Part shown: positions 27,349-36,619 of the stretch, piece after piece | How positions within the stretch are numbered: position 1 is the stretch's first letter | Layout of the letters: each line of letters starts with the position of its first letter | NCBI GenBank assembly: GCA_902618175.1 | Contig: CACMZN010000006.1 | Span: 1-64,000, forward strand | Direction: 5' to 3' | DNA from: an uncultured Verrucomicrobiota bacterium | GTDB lineage: Bacteria > Verrucomicrobiota > Verrucomicrobiia > Opitutales > Seribacteraceae | DNA length: 64,000 nucleotides | Program-made: the position numbers and the translations under genes | Notes under the pieces: model-generated | What the model was told of the DNA's origin: nothing | What the model saw: the letters and a program-made list of their open reading frames with translations, nothing else | Database searches by the model: none

Positions 27349-28209
27349 TTAATCCTTCGAAGATTTCGGATCCAGGGCATCACGCAATCCATCACCAATA
27401 AAATTCAGGGAAAACAAGCTTATGCAGAAGAAGAGTCCGGGGAAGGAAAGTAGCCATGGAGCAGCATCCATTTTTTCCGCCCCTTCCTTAATCAAGCTTC
27501 CCCATGAACTCATGGGAGCCTGAACCCCAAGTCCGAGAAAGCTGAGAACTGCCTCCAACAGCATCACTGCGGGAACCGTCAAGGTAGCGTAAACGATTAT
27601 CGGACCCAGTAAATTGGGTAGTATATGATGAAAAAGAATTCGAGTGTGCGAATACCCAAGTGCATGTGCCGCCAAGACAAACTCCGCCCGTTTCAGACTA
27701 ATCGTCTGGGCTCGGGTGATTCGAGCCATGGTCAACCATTCTACGGCACCAATCGCTAGAAAGAGAAGAAGAAAATTTCGTCCAAACATGACCATCAGTA
27801 GAATGACGAAGATCGTAAAGGGAAGGGAATACAGAATGTCTACGATCCTCATTAGAAAGGCGTCGATTTTTCCACCATTGTATCCGGAAACCATTCCGTA
27901 AGTGACCCCAATGACTAAAGAAACAAAAGTAGCAAGTATGCCTACTGCCAAGGAAATCCTACCTCCATGACTTGTGCGTGCAAAGAGATCACGACCTAAG
28001 TTATCGGTTCCAAACCAATGCTCGGCGCCAGGAGCAAGAAAAACTTTTTCCAAATCCTGTTCGTCATATCGGTATTTGCTGAATAGCGGACCTAAAAGGG
28101 AGAATAAGAGGATAATTAGAAATAGAAAAAGACTGATCATGGCCATGCGATTGGCGCGTAATCGCATCCATGCATCTTTGCCGAGGGATGATCCTGCTGG
28201 TTCGTTCAC
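27349..28209 (-). CDS. Oligopeptide ABC transporter permease, DppC-like
   Basis: The permease has an N-terminal helix (MISLFLFLIILLFSLLG), the LGTDNLGRDLFART-type segment written FGTDNLGRDLFARTSHGGR, and the EAA loop with the GLGVQAPMSSWGSL ending that are diagnostic of DppC/OppC. I chose a GTG start at 28207-28209. Its GTGA overlaps the TGA stop of the upstream DppB gene at 28206-28208, the same coupling used elsewhere in this operon. A longer frame could begin at a TTG at 28239. It would form the channel with DppB. Confidence 0.93.
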   Translation of the reverse strand: MNEPAGSSLGKDAWMRLRANRMAMISLFLFLIILLFSLLGPLFSKYRYDEQDLEKVFLAPGAEHWFGTDNLGRDLFARTSHGGRISLAVGILATFVSLVIGVTYGMVSGYNGGKIDAFLMRIVDILYSLPFTIFVILLMVMFGRNFLLLFLAIGAVEWLTMARITRAQTISLKRAEFVLAAHALGYSHTRILFHHILPNLLGPIIVYATLTVPAVMLLEAVLSFLGLGVQAPMSSWGSLIKEGAEKMDAAPWLLSFPGLFFCISLFSLNFIGDGLRDALDPKSSKD

Positions 28210-29126
28210 TTCTGTTCCCTTGCTTTCGGATCCAACCAAGCTTGCAGAAAATCAATCAAAAGATTGAGGGATACAATCAAGGTTGCGTAAAAAAGAACCG
28301 TGCCCAAGACCATGGTGTAGTCTCGATTAAACGCTGCGGTGACGAAAAACTTCCCAAGCCCGGGGATAAAGAAAATGCTTTCGATGATGAAGGATCCGCT
28401 CACAAGCCCGGCAAACGCCGGTCCCAAAAAAGTAACTACTGGAAGCAAGCCTGCTCTCAGGGCGTGTTTGTAGACAACTCTCGCAGGTGACGCTCCCTTG
28501 GCCCGAGCCGTTCGAATGTAATCATGCTTGAGAGTTTCGAGCATCCCTGCTCTCGTCAGTCTGGCCACGTAGGCTGCGTAGAAAAGACCAAGAGTACACG
28601 AAGGCAGGACTAAGTCCGACCACGAATACCAACCAAGGGGAGGAAGAAGATTAAGCGTGCTGGAAAAGACTAAAATGAGCAGCGGTCCAAGAACGAAAGT
28701 GGGCAAGCATATGCCAATCATTGCAAGACTCATAGGTAGATAATCCCAAATCGTGTTCTTTCTCAAGGCGGCAATGATACCTGCGGGTAGTCCGATGATG
28801 AGAGCAATCACTAGGGCACAGGTTCCTAAGGTCATGGAAACGGGAAATGAAATTCCTATAAGTTCCGAAACTTGCCAACCCAAGTATTTGAAGGATGGAC
28901 CAAGATCTCCTCGGAGAAGATTCTTCATATAAAGCAAGTATTGATGGAAAAGGGGAAGGTCTAATCCGAAGTGACTCTCGAGCTGGACCTTGATTTCCTC
29001 AGGGATTGCCTTTTCCGAATCAAAAGGGCCCCCTGGAGCGAAACGGGTCATGAAAAAGGTAATGGTTGCAATTGCCAAAAGCGTGGGAATCGCCTGAAGA
29101 ATTCGTGAAAGTATGAATGACCTCAT
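28206..29126 (-). CDS. Oligopeptide ABC transporter permease, DppB-like
   Basis: The permease has the standard opening MRSFILSRILQAIPTLLAIATITFFMTRFAPGGPFD, of which only short segments are quoted here, six membrane helices, and the EAA loop LKHDYIRTARAKGASPARVVYKHALR-type. The start is the ATG at 29124-29126, which overlaps the TGA of the binding-protein gene (ATGA). A longer frame would add 22 residues from the 3' end of that gene. It pairs with the DppC-like protein. Confidence 0.94.
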   Translation of the reverse strand: MRSFILSRILQAIPTLLAIATITFFMTRFAPGGPFDSEKAIPEEIKVQLESHFGLDLPLFHQYLLYMKNLLRGDLGPSFKYLGWQVSELIGISFPVSMTLGTCALVIALIIGLPAGIIAALRKNTIWDYLPMSLAMIGICLPTFVLGPLLILVFSSTLNLLPPLGWYSWSDLVLPSCTLGLFYAAYVARLTRAGMLETLKHDYIRTARAKGASPARVVYKHALRAGLLPVVTFLGPAFAGLVSGSFIIESIFFIPGLGKFFVTAAFNRDYTMVLGTVLFYATLIVSLNLLIDFLQAWLDPKAREQK

Positions 29127-30805
29127 GGCTCCTCTTCCTTTTCCAGGTAGACAAATTTGTAGGGGTGATGATCTAGAAGAGTCGGATACCACCCTTTTAC
29201 GGTGGGATGACGAAGCGTGACGTGAACATAAAAATAAAGCGGTAGAATCGGAACTTCCTCTGATAGAATTTCCTCACATTGCTGAAAAAAATTGAGTCGG
29301 ACTTGCGAATCAGTTGCGGTCTCAGCGAGATCAAGAAGTTGATCATACTTTTGGTTCGACCATCCAGTCTGATTGTGTCCGTCGTTGGTACGCCACATGT
29401 GTAGAAAGGTGTTGGCATCGACGTAATCTCCAATCCAACCACCTCGAGCCATTGAGTAATCACCCTTGGAAATGGTCGATAAAAAAACTTTCCATTCCAT
29501 GTTTAATAATTTGATTTCGATTCCTAGGCTTTTTTTCCACATTGCTTGCAAGGCTTCGGCGACTTTCTTGTGCCCCTCGGAGGTATTATAAGTCAATTCG
29601 ATCGGAGGCATTTCCTCGAGTCCCTTTTCCAAAAGGTATTCTTCGATCAGAAACTTTGCTTTCTGCGGATTGTATTCAAATTGGTCGTTTGCGGTAAAAC
29701 CGCCAGTATTGGGAGGAGTGAAGCAAAAGGAGGGCTTTTGTCCCCCTTTCAGTACTTTTTCGACAAGGATTTGCCGATCCACTGACATACTGAGAGCTTT
29801 TCGAATCCGCATATCATCAAAAGGGGGGGTCAAATGATTAAAGCGATAGAAATAGGTTCCTAAATATGGTTCAAAATGAATCCAATCCGGATGATTTTTT
29901 TGCAAATAATCAATTCGATCCGAAGAAACTGTCTGGGTGAGGTGCAGAAAACCAGACCGGAATGCTCTTTCTTCGGTATCAACCGCTTCAATCGGATAAA
30001 AGCGGATTCCATTCAATCTGGTGTTGTCCGCATCCCAGTAGGTTTTGCTGGCGGTCACTTCGATGACCGAATTCACACGATGATCCTTGAGCTTGAAAGG
30101 TCCGTTTCCAACAAAGTTTGTGGGTTTCGTCCATTGGGATCCAATCCGGTCAAATGCATCATGTTTTTTGATGGTGGGGGGATGAACGGGGAACCATGAA
30201 TAATGATTGAGCAATTCAAGAAAGTAAGGAGTCGGGTTTTCCAAAGTAAGTTCCAAGGTAAGTTTATCGGTAGCTCGGACTCCCACTTCGGCCTTCTCCC
30301 AAGGAATGCTTCTCTGGTGGTAAGCTTTTGCGTTTTTCAAAACGTGAAGCATCGACGCATATTGCGATCCCAGATCAGGATTGAGAATGCGTCGATAAGA
30401 ATAAACGAAGTCATAGGCAGTGACCGGGTCGCCATTTTGCCATCTGGCATTTTCACGCAGATGAAAGAGATAGGTTTTGCGATCCTTGGAAATCGACCAA
30501 CTTTCGGCAACCCCAGGTTCCGGCTCCAAGGTCTTTGGGTTTTCACTCACCAAACCTTCCAAAAGAGCCGACAATACGTTATGAGCGGAAACGCTTGTCG
30601 CTAGTTGCGGGTCGAGATACTGAGGTTCCGCGCCAAGTCCAAAATGCAGGATTTGATTTTCGATTGCCTTTTCCACATTTGTTGGAGCAGAACAAGAAAA
30701 AAACAGACAACTCCAAGACAAAAACATGGTGGAGGTTAGGAAAACTTTTATTGTCTGAATGTGGGAATAATAGATTTTACAAAAAGTGGAGCGTTTTTCT
30801 AACAT
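29123..30805 (-). CDS. Oligopeptide-binding lipoprotein (SBP family 5, OppA/DppA-like)
   Basis: The 560-residue protein has a leader with a lipobox-like LFFSC, then LHFGLGAEPQYLDPQLATSVSAHNVLSALLEGL, the start of the family 5 binding-protein fold (quoted in part). Other family marks are VAESWSISKDRKTYLFHLRENARWQNGDPV and YSYRRILNP. It should bind oligopeptides in the periplasm and pass them to the permease pair. The ATG at 30805 yields a long leader (about 38 residues before the Cys); an internal ATG at 30727 would give a shorter, more typical one. It is the first gene of the minus-strand operon and divergent from the Yej-type operon. Confidence 0.93.
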   Translation of the reverse strand: MLEKRSTFCKIYYSHIQTIKVFLTSTMFLSWSCLFFSCSAPTNVEKAIENQILHFGLGAEPQYLDPQLATSVSAHNVLSALLEGLVSENPKTLEPEPGVAESWSISKDRKTYLFHLRENARWQNGDPVTAYDFVYSYRRILNPDLGSQYASMLHVLKNAKAYHQRSIPWEKAEVGVRATDKLTLELTLENPTPYFLELLNHYSWFPVHPPTIKKHDAFDRIGSQWTKPTNFVGNGPFKLKDHRVNSVIEVTASKTYWDADNTRLNGIRFYPIEAVDTEERAFRSGFLHLTQTVSSDRIDYLQKNHPDWIHFEPYLGTYFYRFNHLTPPFDDMRIRKALSMSVDRQILVEKVLKGGQKPSFCFTPPNTGGFTANDQFEYNPQKAKFLIEEYLLEKGLEEMPPIELTYNTSEGHKKVAEALQAMWKKSLGIEIKLLNMEWKVFLSTISKGDYSMARGGWIGDYVDANTFLHMWRTNDGHNQTGWSNQKYDQLLDLAETATDSQVRLNFFQQCEEILSEEVPILPLYFYVHVTLRHPTVKGWYPTLLDHHPYKFVYLEKEEEP

Positions 30806-30887
30806 GTCAAATAATAGGATTTAAATCCAGATTCTTTTCTTACTCTCTTTTTTCGACTCTAATCAATTCCTAAACAAACTGGTCGTC

Positions 30888-32312
30888 ATGCGCGATTATT
30901 TCATCCGTAGGTTCCTCTTGATTCCTCCGACTCTCTTAGGAATAAGCATTATGGTCTTTGCAATCACACGTCTCGCTCCAGGTGGACCATTGGAGCAAGC
31001 CATGATGCAAATGCAACAAGTTTCGGAGGAAGGAGGAGGAGGCAAAGGCGCGGGTACGGAACAAGCGCTCTCCGAGGAACAGCTCGAACAAATGAAACGG
31101 CTCTATGGCTTCGACAAGCCTCATTGGGAAGCCTATCTGATATGGCTCGGCTTACGTCCAAGAGAAATAGAATTTAGAGAAATTCGTTTCTTGGGTGATG
31201 AAAAAAGCTTGGCCGAACGAGTGAGTTTGCCTGGTTTTCATCTTTCTGACTTAGACTGGAATCGAGACGGTTACTTACAGAAAAACGAAGTGCCCGTTCA
31301 TCTCTCGAGGTATGTGAATTTTGATTTGTTTGACCTCAACCAAGATGGCGAGATTGATGGAGTTGAGGCAGATCGTTCGGAGTCATTCATTCAACGAGCC
31401 CGAGAGAAGATACTGGTTGAAAGAAACGGAAAAGGAGACGTTCGCATCGTCAACCAAGATCGTTTGCTTGGAAATTGGAATATTCGGATGAAGCAAAATC
31501 GCCCGGACCAACCCAATGCAAAACCGGTGGCCGAGCTTTTCATGACGAGTTATCAAGGAATTATGCAAGGTAATTTTGGAGAATCCACTCGCTATGGAGA
31601 ACCCGTTTTTGAAGTCATTTACAAACGTCTGCCGGTTTCGACTTACTTTGGTTTGCTGACCTTTTTTTTCACCTATTTGATTTGCATTCCCCTTGGTGTA
31701 TACAAAGCCGTCAGACACAACTCGCCTTCGGACGATCTTTCCTCGGTTTTAATCTTCATCGGCTATGCGGTTCCCGGATACGCCCTTGGCTCGCTTTTGT
31801 TGCTATTCTTTTCCGTCAAATTGGATTGGTTACCGATGGGGGGACTTACGGGTGTTGCATTTGAGGAACTTTCTCCTTGGGGCCAAGCAAAGGATCTATT
31901 CGCTCATACTGTTCAGCCCTTGTGTTGTTATTTGATCGGGGGCTTTGCGTTTGTAACAATGTTGATGAAAAATCATCTTATGGACAATCTCTCTTCCGAC
32001 TACCTACGCACGGCTATGGCCAAGGGTATCTCTTTCCGTGACGCCGTGCGCAAGCATGCGCTTCGAAATTCGCTTGTTCCCCTGGCTACGAACGTTGGCC
32101 ATCAAGTAACCCTTTTCGTTACCGGTTCATTCCTCATCGAAACGATCTTCGACATAGATGGTTTTGGTTTGCTTGGATTTAATTCGGTTATCGACAGGGA
32201 TTATCCCGTAGTCATGGGCGTCCTCACACTTTCGGCTTTTCTTATGCTGTTGGGCAATGTTCTGTCCGATGCCTTGGTCGCAGTCGTTGATCCCCGCGTT
32301 CGTTTCGAATGA
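30888..32312 (+). CDS. Peptide ABC transporter permease, YejB-like, with EF-hand insertion
   Basis: The 474-residue protein starts like DppB/YejB (MRDYFIRRFLLIPPTLLGIS, TRLAPGGP) and ends with the normal five helices and an EAA loop (SSDYLRTAMAKGIS). Between the first helix and the second it carries a long insertion of roughly 220 residues. Inside it are two perfect 12-residue EF-hand loops: DWNRDGYLQKNE (residues 123-134) and DLNQDGEIDGVE (149-160). Each has D, N, D, G, a hydrophobic residue and a final E at the canonical positions. The insertion should face the periplasm. Normal YejB proteins are about 360 residues. The stop overlaps the next start (ATGA). Confidence 0.92.
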   Translation: MRDYFIRRFLLIPPTLLGISIMVFAITRLAPGGPLEQAMMQMQQVSEEGGGGKGAGTEQALSEEQLEQMKRLYGFDKPHWEAYLIWLGLRPREIEFREIRFLGDEKSLAERVSLPGFHLSDLDWNRDGYLQKNEVPVHLSRYVNFDLFDLNQDGEIDGVEADRSESFIQRAREKILVERNGKGDVRIVNQDRLLGNWNIRMKQNRPDQPNAKPVAELFMTSYQGIMQGNFGESTRYGEPVFEVIYKRLPVSTYFGLLTFFFTYLICIPLGVYKAVRHNSPSDDLSSVLIFIGYAVPGYALGSLLLLFFSVKLDWLPMGGLTGVAFEELSPWGQAKDLFAHTVQPLCCYLIGGFAFVTMLMKNHLMDNLSSDYLRTAMAKGISFRDAVRKHALRNSLVPLATNVGHQVTLFVTGSFLIETIFDIDGFGLLGFNSVIDRDYPVVMGVLTLSAFLMLLGNVLSDALVAVVDPRVRFE

Positions 32313-33388
32313 AAGAATATTTCAAGCTGAATCCGATCACTCGAAGGAAACTTCACCGTTTTCGGTCAATCAAGCGAGGTTATTATTCTTTTCTCTTCTT
32401 ATTCTTTTTGTTTGGACTCAGCCTTCTTGGAGAATTGTTCGTAAACAAGAGAGCTTTGTTGGTTTGGTATGAAGGAGAGTTGTTCCTACCGACTTATGGA
32501 AGTCAAATTAGCGGAACAACTTTTGGTTTGGATTACGCATACGAGACCAACTACCGCGAACTGAAGACAAAATTCAATTTGGAGAACGAGGGAAATTGGG
32601 TTCTTATGCCATTTGTGCCCTACGATCCTTTCGAAATGGACTATGCCGAAGCTGAATCAACCGGCTTTTCCCCACCCAGCTTTTCCGACGGTCATTTTTG
32701 CGGGACAGACAAAACGGAGAGGGATGTACTAGCCCGCTTGCTGTACGGTTTTAGAATTGCGATGATCTTTTCCTTTGGTTATCTCATCCTAACTTACCTG
32801 ATTGCTCTTTCGGCTGGGTGCGTGATGGGATTTTTTGGAGGTAAGACGGATATTGTAGGTCTTAGATTGGTCGAGATTTGGGCAAACATTCCTTTCCTCT
32901 ACATGGTGATTATTTTGGTTTCGATCATGCCTGGTTGGTGGGGAGTCGGATGGCAAGTATCTTCCTTGCTCATAATAATGGTTCTTTTTTCGTGGACCGG
33001 CATGACCTATTACATTCGATCTGCGGTTTTTAAGGAAAAGAGTCGAGATTACGTCGCTTCGGCAAAGGTAGTCGGAGCAAGTCCTTTACGCATAATTTTT
33101 CGGCATCTTTTGCCCAACGTCGTATCCACTCTCGTAACTTTTGCCCCCTTCACAATTGCAGCGGCAATTTCATCGATCACAGCACTTGATTTTCTTGGCT
33201 ACGGATTGCCAGCGCCAACTCCCAGTTGGGGCGAGCTTCTCAAACAGGGTGTCAGCAATTTAAGAATTGCTCCTTGGATAGTTATCTCAACCGTCGGCGC
33301 CCTTGTCCTTACCCTCACCCTGGTGACTTTTATCGGAGAGGCAGTAAGAGAGGCATTTGACCCGAAAAAATTCTCAACTTTTGAATAA
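32309..33388 (+). CDS. Peptide ABC transporter permease, YejE-like
   Basis: The 359-residue protein opens with the YejE-type region TRRKLHRFRSIKRGYYS, then a helix and NKRALLVWYEGELFLPTYGS, which matches the periplasmic start of YejE. It continues with FCGTDKTERDVLARLLYGFR and five helices. The EAA loop reads SRDYVASAKVVGAS and the end has FLGYGLPAPTPSWGELL. Translation is coupled to the YejB-like gene by an ATGA overlap. In E. coli YejABEF takes up microcin C and peptides; substrates here are unknown. Confidence 0.93.
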   Translation: MKEYFKLNPITRRKLHRFRSIKRGYYSFLFLFFLFGLSLLGELFVNKRALLVWYEGELFLPTYGSQISGTTFGLDYAYETNYRELKTKFNLENEGNWVLMPFVPYDPFEMDYAEAESTGFSPPSFSDGHFCGTDKTERDVLARLLYGFRIAMIFSFGYLILTYLIALSAGCVMGFFGGKTDIVGLRLVEIWANIPFLYMVIILVSIMPGWWGVGWQVSSLLIIMVLFSWTGMTYYIRSAVFKEKSRDYVASAKVVGASPLRIIFRHLLPNVVSTLVTFAPFTIAAAISSITALDFLGYGLPAPTPSWGELLKQGVSNLRIAPWIVISTVGALVLTLTLVTFIGEAVREAFDPKKFSTFE

Positions 33389-33390
33389 AA

Positions 33391-35601
33391 ATGAAAAAAA
33401 ACCATCATCGAACCAACTCCTTTCTATCGTTCCTGATTCTTTTCTTCTCCGGATGTGAGGATCACAAGCTCAAACAACCCCGTGAAGAGCGATATGAGAA
33501 TTCATCTTCCAAAGATTCAATTCGTGAAGAATCCTTGATCGATCGAGAATTTGCCAGAGATCTAGCCAGAGAATTCGGAAGGGAGTTTGCCCGAGAACTC
33601 GCCCTCCAATTGACAGAGGGTAATCATTCGATTGCTTATTCAACCCTCAAACTTTCGGGTTCCGCAGGTCAAGACTTGCGAACGGAAGATTTGACGGATG
33701 CAGACGGAAACCCGCATCCCTTGCTTGCTCATTGTTCGGAGGACGTCTTGGAATTCTATTGCAGGAATCCAGATGCCTTTTCCATCGAAAGATTGGGAGA
33801 TATGCCGGAAGGCTTGGTTTGGAAGGATGGATCCAGTGAGTTGGAGTTTGCGTCTTCTGAGGCAAAAAAAGGAGGCACCTGGAACGTATTCATGAGTGAT
33901 TTTCCCCGAACTTTACGGACCATCGGACCGGATGCCAATGGGGCTTTCCGAAGCTACCTTTTAGATTACAACGCCATGTCGCTGGTCATGACCCATCCGA
34001 ATTCTGATGGATATTTCCCGGGGTTGGCGAGGTCATGGGCAGTGAGCAAGGATGGAAAGACAGTGTATTTCAAACTTGATCAGAATGCTCGTTACAGTGA
34101 CGGAAAACCAGTACGAGCCAGCGACTTTTTCTTCACTTTTTACTTCATGAGAAGCAAGCACGTACAGGCACCCTGGTACAATGATTATTACGGTAAGGAT
34201 AAATTCCCAAAGGTTACCCTCTACGATGAAAAAACCATTTCAATTACCTTTTACAAGGCCAAGCCCGATGTGGTCGAAAGAGTTTCAATCCGTCCCATAC
34301 CTGAACATTTTTACGTCGAGTTGGACGGAGAATTCCTAAAGAAATATCAATGGAATCCAGAACCTACAACTGGTCCCTACGTTGCCTTGCCGGAGAATGT
34401 GGACAAAGGAAAGAGCATCGTCCTCTTAAGGCAGAGAGATTGGTGGGCAGATCAAAAGAGATTTTATCGTTATCGTTTCAACCCCGACCGCATTCGTGTA
34501 AGCGTGGTTCGAGACTACAACAAAGCCTTTGAAATCTTTTTAAAGGGGGGGATCGACATGTTTGGTTTGGCAAAAACCGAATTCTGGTATGAGAAAATTC
34601 CCGACGATCATCCTTTGGTAACCAACGGATACCTCAGTAAAGTGACGTTTTTCAATCAGGTGCCGCCTCCTTCCTTTGCCCTGCGGATCAATTCGCAGAA
34701 AGCTCCTTTAGACAACAAGGATCTGAGGATTGGTTTTCATCATGCAATGAATTTCGATTTGATTCTTAAAAAGATCTTTCGAGACGATTACATACGGATG
34801 AATACAGTGGCAGATGGTTATGGAGACCGTTCCCATCCTACATTGCGGGCCCGGGAATTTTCCGTTGAAAAGGCAGTTGAACATTTCAGCAAAGCGGGTT
34901 ATTCCAAAAGGGGTCCGGATGGTATTCTGATCAATGAAAACGGGGAACGGCTTACCCTGGAATTATTAACCGGATACAAGCCTTATGAGGATGTTCTTGT
35001 CGTACTTAAGGAAGAAGCCAAAAAAGCTGGTCTGGAGTTGAAACTCAAGATTCTCGAGCAAACTGCGGCTTGGAAAACGGCCGGCGAAAAAAATCATCAG
35101 GTCGTCTTCTCCGCCTTCAATTCCTCAGTGGAATTGTTTCCTCGATTTTGGGAGCCCTATCATTCGGACAATGCCTTCAAAGAGGTTGGTGACTTAAAGT
35201 ACGAGTCGGACGGGAAATTAAAGCCAGACCTCACTACCAAGCCAAGCACCAATAACCTCACTCAAACTGCGGTAAAGGAGATTGATCATTTGATCGACCT
35301 TTACCGTCCTGAGGAAGAATTGGAAAACATCACCGATATGGCCCACCGTTTGGCTGAGATGATTCATGATCATGCGGTGTATGTGCCGGCATGGAAAAAA
35401 CCATGGCTTCGCCTTGGTCATTGGAATTGGATCAAGTTTCCCGAAGATTGGGGACCCAAGGAGACTCGGGATTACGAGGAATTTCAAGTCTTCTGGATCG
35501 AGGAAAAGGAGAAGAGTGAAATTCTTCAAGCGATGGAGCAAGGTAGATCGGTTTCCAACAAACCAACGGTTCGGATCTACGAAAAATACAAGACTCATTA
35601 A
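33391..35601 (+). CDS. Peptide-binding lipoprotein, YejA-like
   Basis: The 736-residue protein has a lipobox-type leader (FFSGC, Cys22) and a long N-terminal region before the family 5 binding-protein fold, which begins around residue 150 (GGTWNVFMSDFPRTLRTIGPDANG). Other family marks are ARSWAVSKDGKTVYFKLDQNARYSDGKPV and the Trp-rich C-terminus. Residues 52-71 are five back-to-back R-E-F-A-type tetrapeptides. It is longer than YejA (about 600 residues) because of that extension. It begins 2 bases after the YejE-like gene and is followed by two ATPases. Confidence 0.92.
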   Translation: MKKNHHRTNSFLSFLILFFSGCEDHKLKQPREERYENSSSKDSIREESLIDREFARDLAREFGREFARELALQLTEGNHSIAYSTLKLSGSAGQDLRTEDLTDADGNPHPLLAHCSEDVLEFYCRNPDAFSIERLGDMPEGLVWKDGSSELEFASSEAKKGGTWNVFMSDFPRTLRTIGPDANGAFRSYLLDYNAMSLVMTHPNSDGYFPGLARSWAVSKDGKTVYFKLDQNARYSDGKPVRASDFFFTFYFMRSKHVQAPWYNDYYGKDKFPKVTLYDEKTISITFYKAKPDVVERVSIRPIPEHFYVELDGEFLKKYQWNPEPTTGPYVALPENVDKGKSIVLLRQRDWWADQKRFYRYRFNPDRIRVSVVRDYNKAFEIFLKGGIDMFGLAKTEFWYEKIPDDHPLVTNGYLSKVTFFNQVPPPSFALRINSQKAPLDNKDLRIGFHHAMNFDLILKKIFRDDYIRMNTVADGYGDRSHPTLRAREFSVEKAVEHFSKAGYSKRGPDGILINENGERLTLELLTGYKPYEDVLVVLKEEAKKAGLELKLKILEQTAAWKTAGEKNHQVVFSAFNSSVELFPRFWEPYHSDNAFKEVGDLKYESDGKLKPDLTTKPSTNNLTQTAVKEIDHLIDLYRPEEELENITDMAHRLAEMIHDHAVYVPAWKKPWLRLGHWNWIKFPEDWGPKETRDYEEFQVFWIEEKEKSEILQAMEQGRSVSNKPTVRIYEKYKTH
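33544..33603 (+). repeat. Five tandem 12-base repeats coding R-[ED]-[FL]-[AG]
   Basis: Five consecutive 12-base units code REFA, RDLA, REFG, REFA and RELA. The units differ at silent and conservative positions, so the peptide repeat is better kept than the DNA repeat. It lies in the lipoprotein N-terminal region between the lipid anchor and the binding domain, and should form an amphipathic charged helix. Confidence 0.85.
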
Positions 35602-35620
35602 CCTGATTCTTTTCGCTTAA

Positions 35621-36619
35621 ATGACAGCACCTAAGGAAAGATCCAAACTTCTTCAAGTTAGTGATCTTTCCGTTTCTTTTGAGATGGACGAAGGAGAGGC
35701 GCAAGCTTTGGATGGAGTAAACTTTGAGGTTGGTCATGGTCAAACCCTTGGTCTGGTGGGGGAGTCGGGTTGCGGAAAGAGCGTGACTGCGCTCTCCATT
35801 ATGCGCCTGCTGCCCAAACCAATGGGAAAAATTCCAACGGGCAACATACTCTTCGAAGGGGTAGACCTCCTCCAGCTTTCTCCTGATAAAATGAGGGAAG
35901 TGCGCGGCAACGAGATTGGCATGATTTTCCAAGAACCGATGAATGCTTTAAACCCGGTTAAGAGAATTGGTGATCAGATCGGGGAAGTTTATCTGCTCCA
36001 TCATAGGATGCAGAAGAAGGATGCCTGGGATAAATCTGTTGAAATGCTCGAAAAAGTGGGTATTCCTTCTCCCCGAACCCGAGCCATGGAATACCCTCAT
36101 CAATTGTCGGGAGGAATGAGGCAACGTGTGGTCATCGCCATGGCATTGGCTTGCAGTCCCAAGCTTGTAATTGCGGACGAACCAACCACTGCGCTCGACG
36201 TTACGGTCCAAGCCCAGATACTTGCCCTTCTCGATGAGCTGCAAAAAAGTCTTCGTTCTTCGGTACTTCTGATTACTCACGACCTTGGTGTAATAGCAGA
36301 GACTTGCGATGAAGTATGCGTTATGTATGCAGGGCGCATCGTTGAGCGAGCCAGTACTCAGGAGCTCTTCGCCAATCCGCGTCATGCCTACACGCGAGGT
36401 CTTCTGTCCTCCATTCCTCGGCTTGATGGAGTTCCCAAGACCAAACTCGTGGCCATCGAAGGGATGGTGCCAAGCCTTTCCGAGCTTAAACCAGGTTGCC
36501 GTTTTGCTCCGAGAAGTGGATTACACCATCCCAGCGAATTACTTGATGAAAAACTTCCTTATCGTGAAATCTCGCCTGACCACTGGGTCGAAGCTTGTCC
36601 GGTTTGTTCGGATTCATGA
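35621..36619 (+). CDS. Peptide ABC transporter ATPase, DppD/OppD-like
   Basis: The 332-residue ATPase has Walker A GESGCGKS, signature LSGGMRQR, Walker B LVIADEP and switch His LLITHD. It ends with the oligopeptide-transporter C-terminal segment rich in Cys ([17 protein letters not shown]), which in related ATPases binds an iron-sulfur cluster. It is the fourth gene of the Yej-type operon. The stop overlaps the start of the next ATPase gene (ATGA at 36616-36619). Confidence 0.94.
   Translation: MTAPKERSKLLQVSDLSVSFEMDEGEAQALDGVNFEVGHGQTLGLVGESGCGKSVTALSIMRLLPKPMGKIPTGNILFEGVDLLQLSPDKMREVRGNEIGMIFQEPMNALNPVKRIGDQIGEVYLLHHRMQKKDAWDKSVEMLEKVGIPSPRTRAMEYPHQLSGGMRQRVVIAMALACSPKLVIADEPTTALDVTVQAQILALLDELQKSLRSSVLLITHDLGVIAETCDEVCVMYAGRIVERASTQELFANPRHAYTRGLLSSIPRLDGVPKTKLVAIEGMVPSLSELKPGCRFAPRSGLHHPSELLDEKLPYREISPDHWVEACPVCSDS

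Noticed and set aside
34543-34552. G7 run in the YejA-like gene as a possible frameshift site
   Set aside because: The frame is intact across the run and domain matches continue after it.
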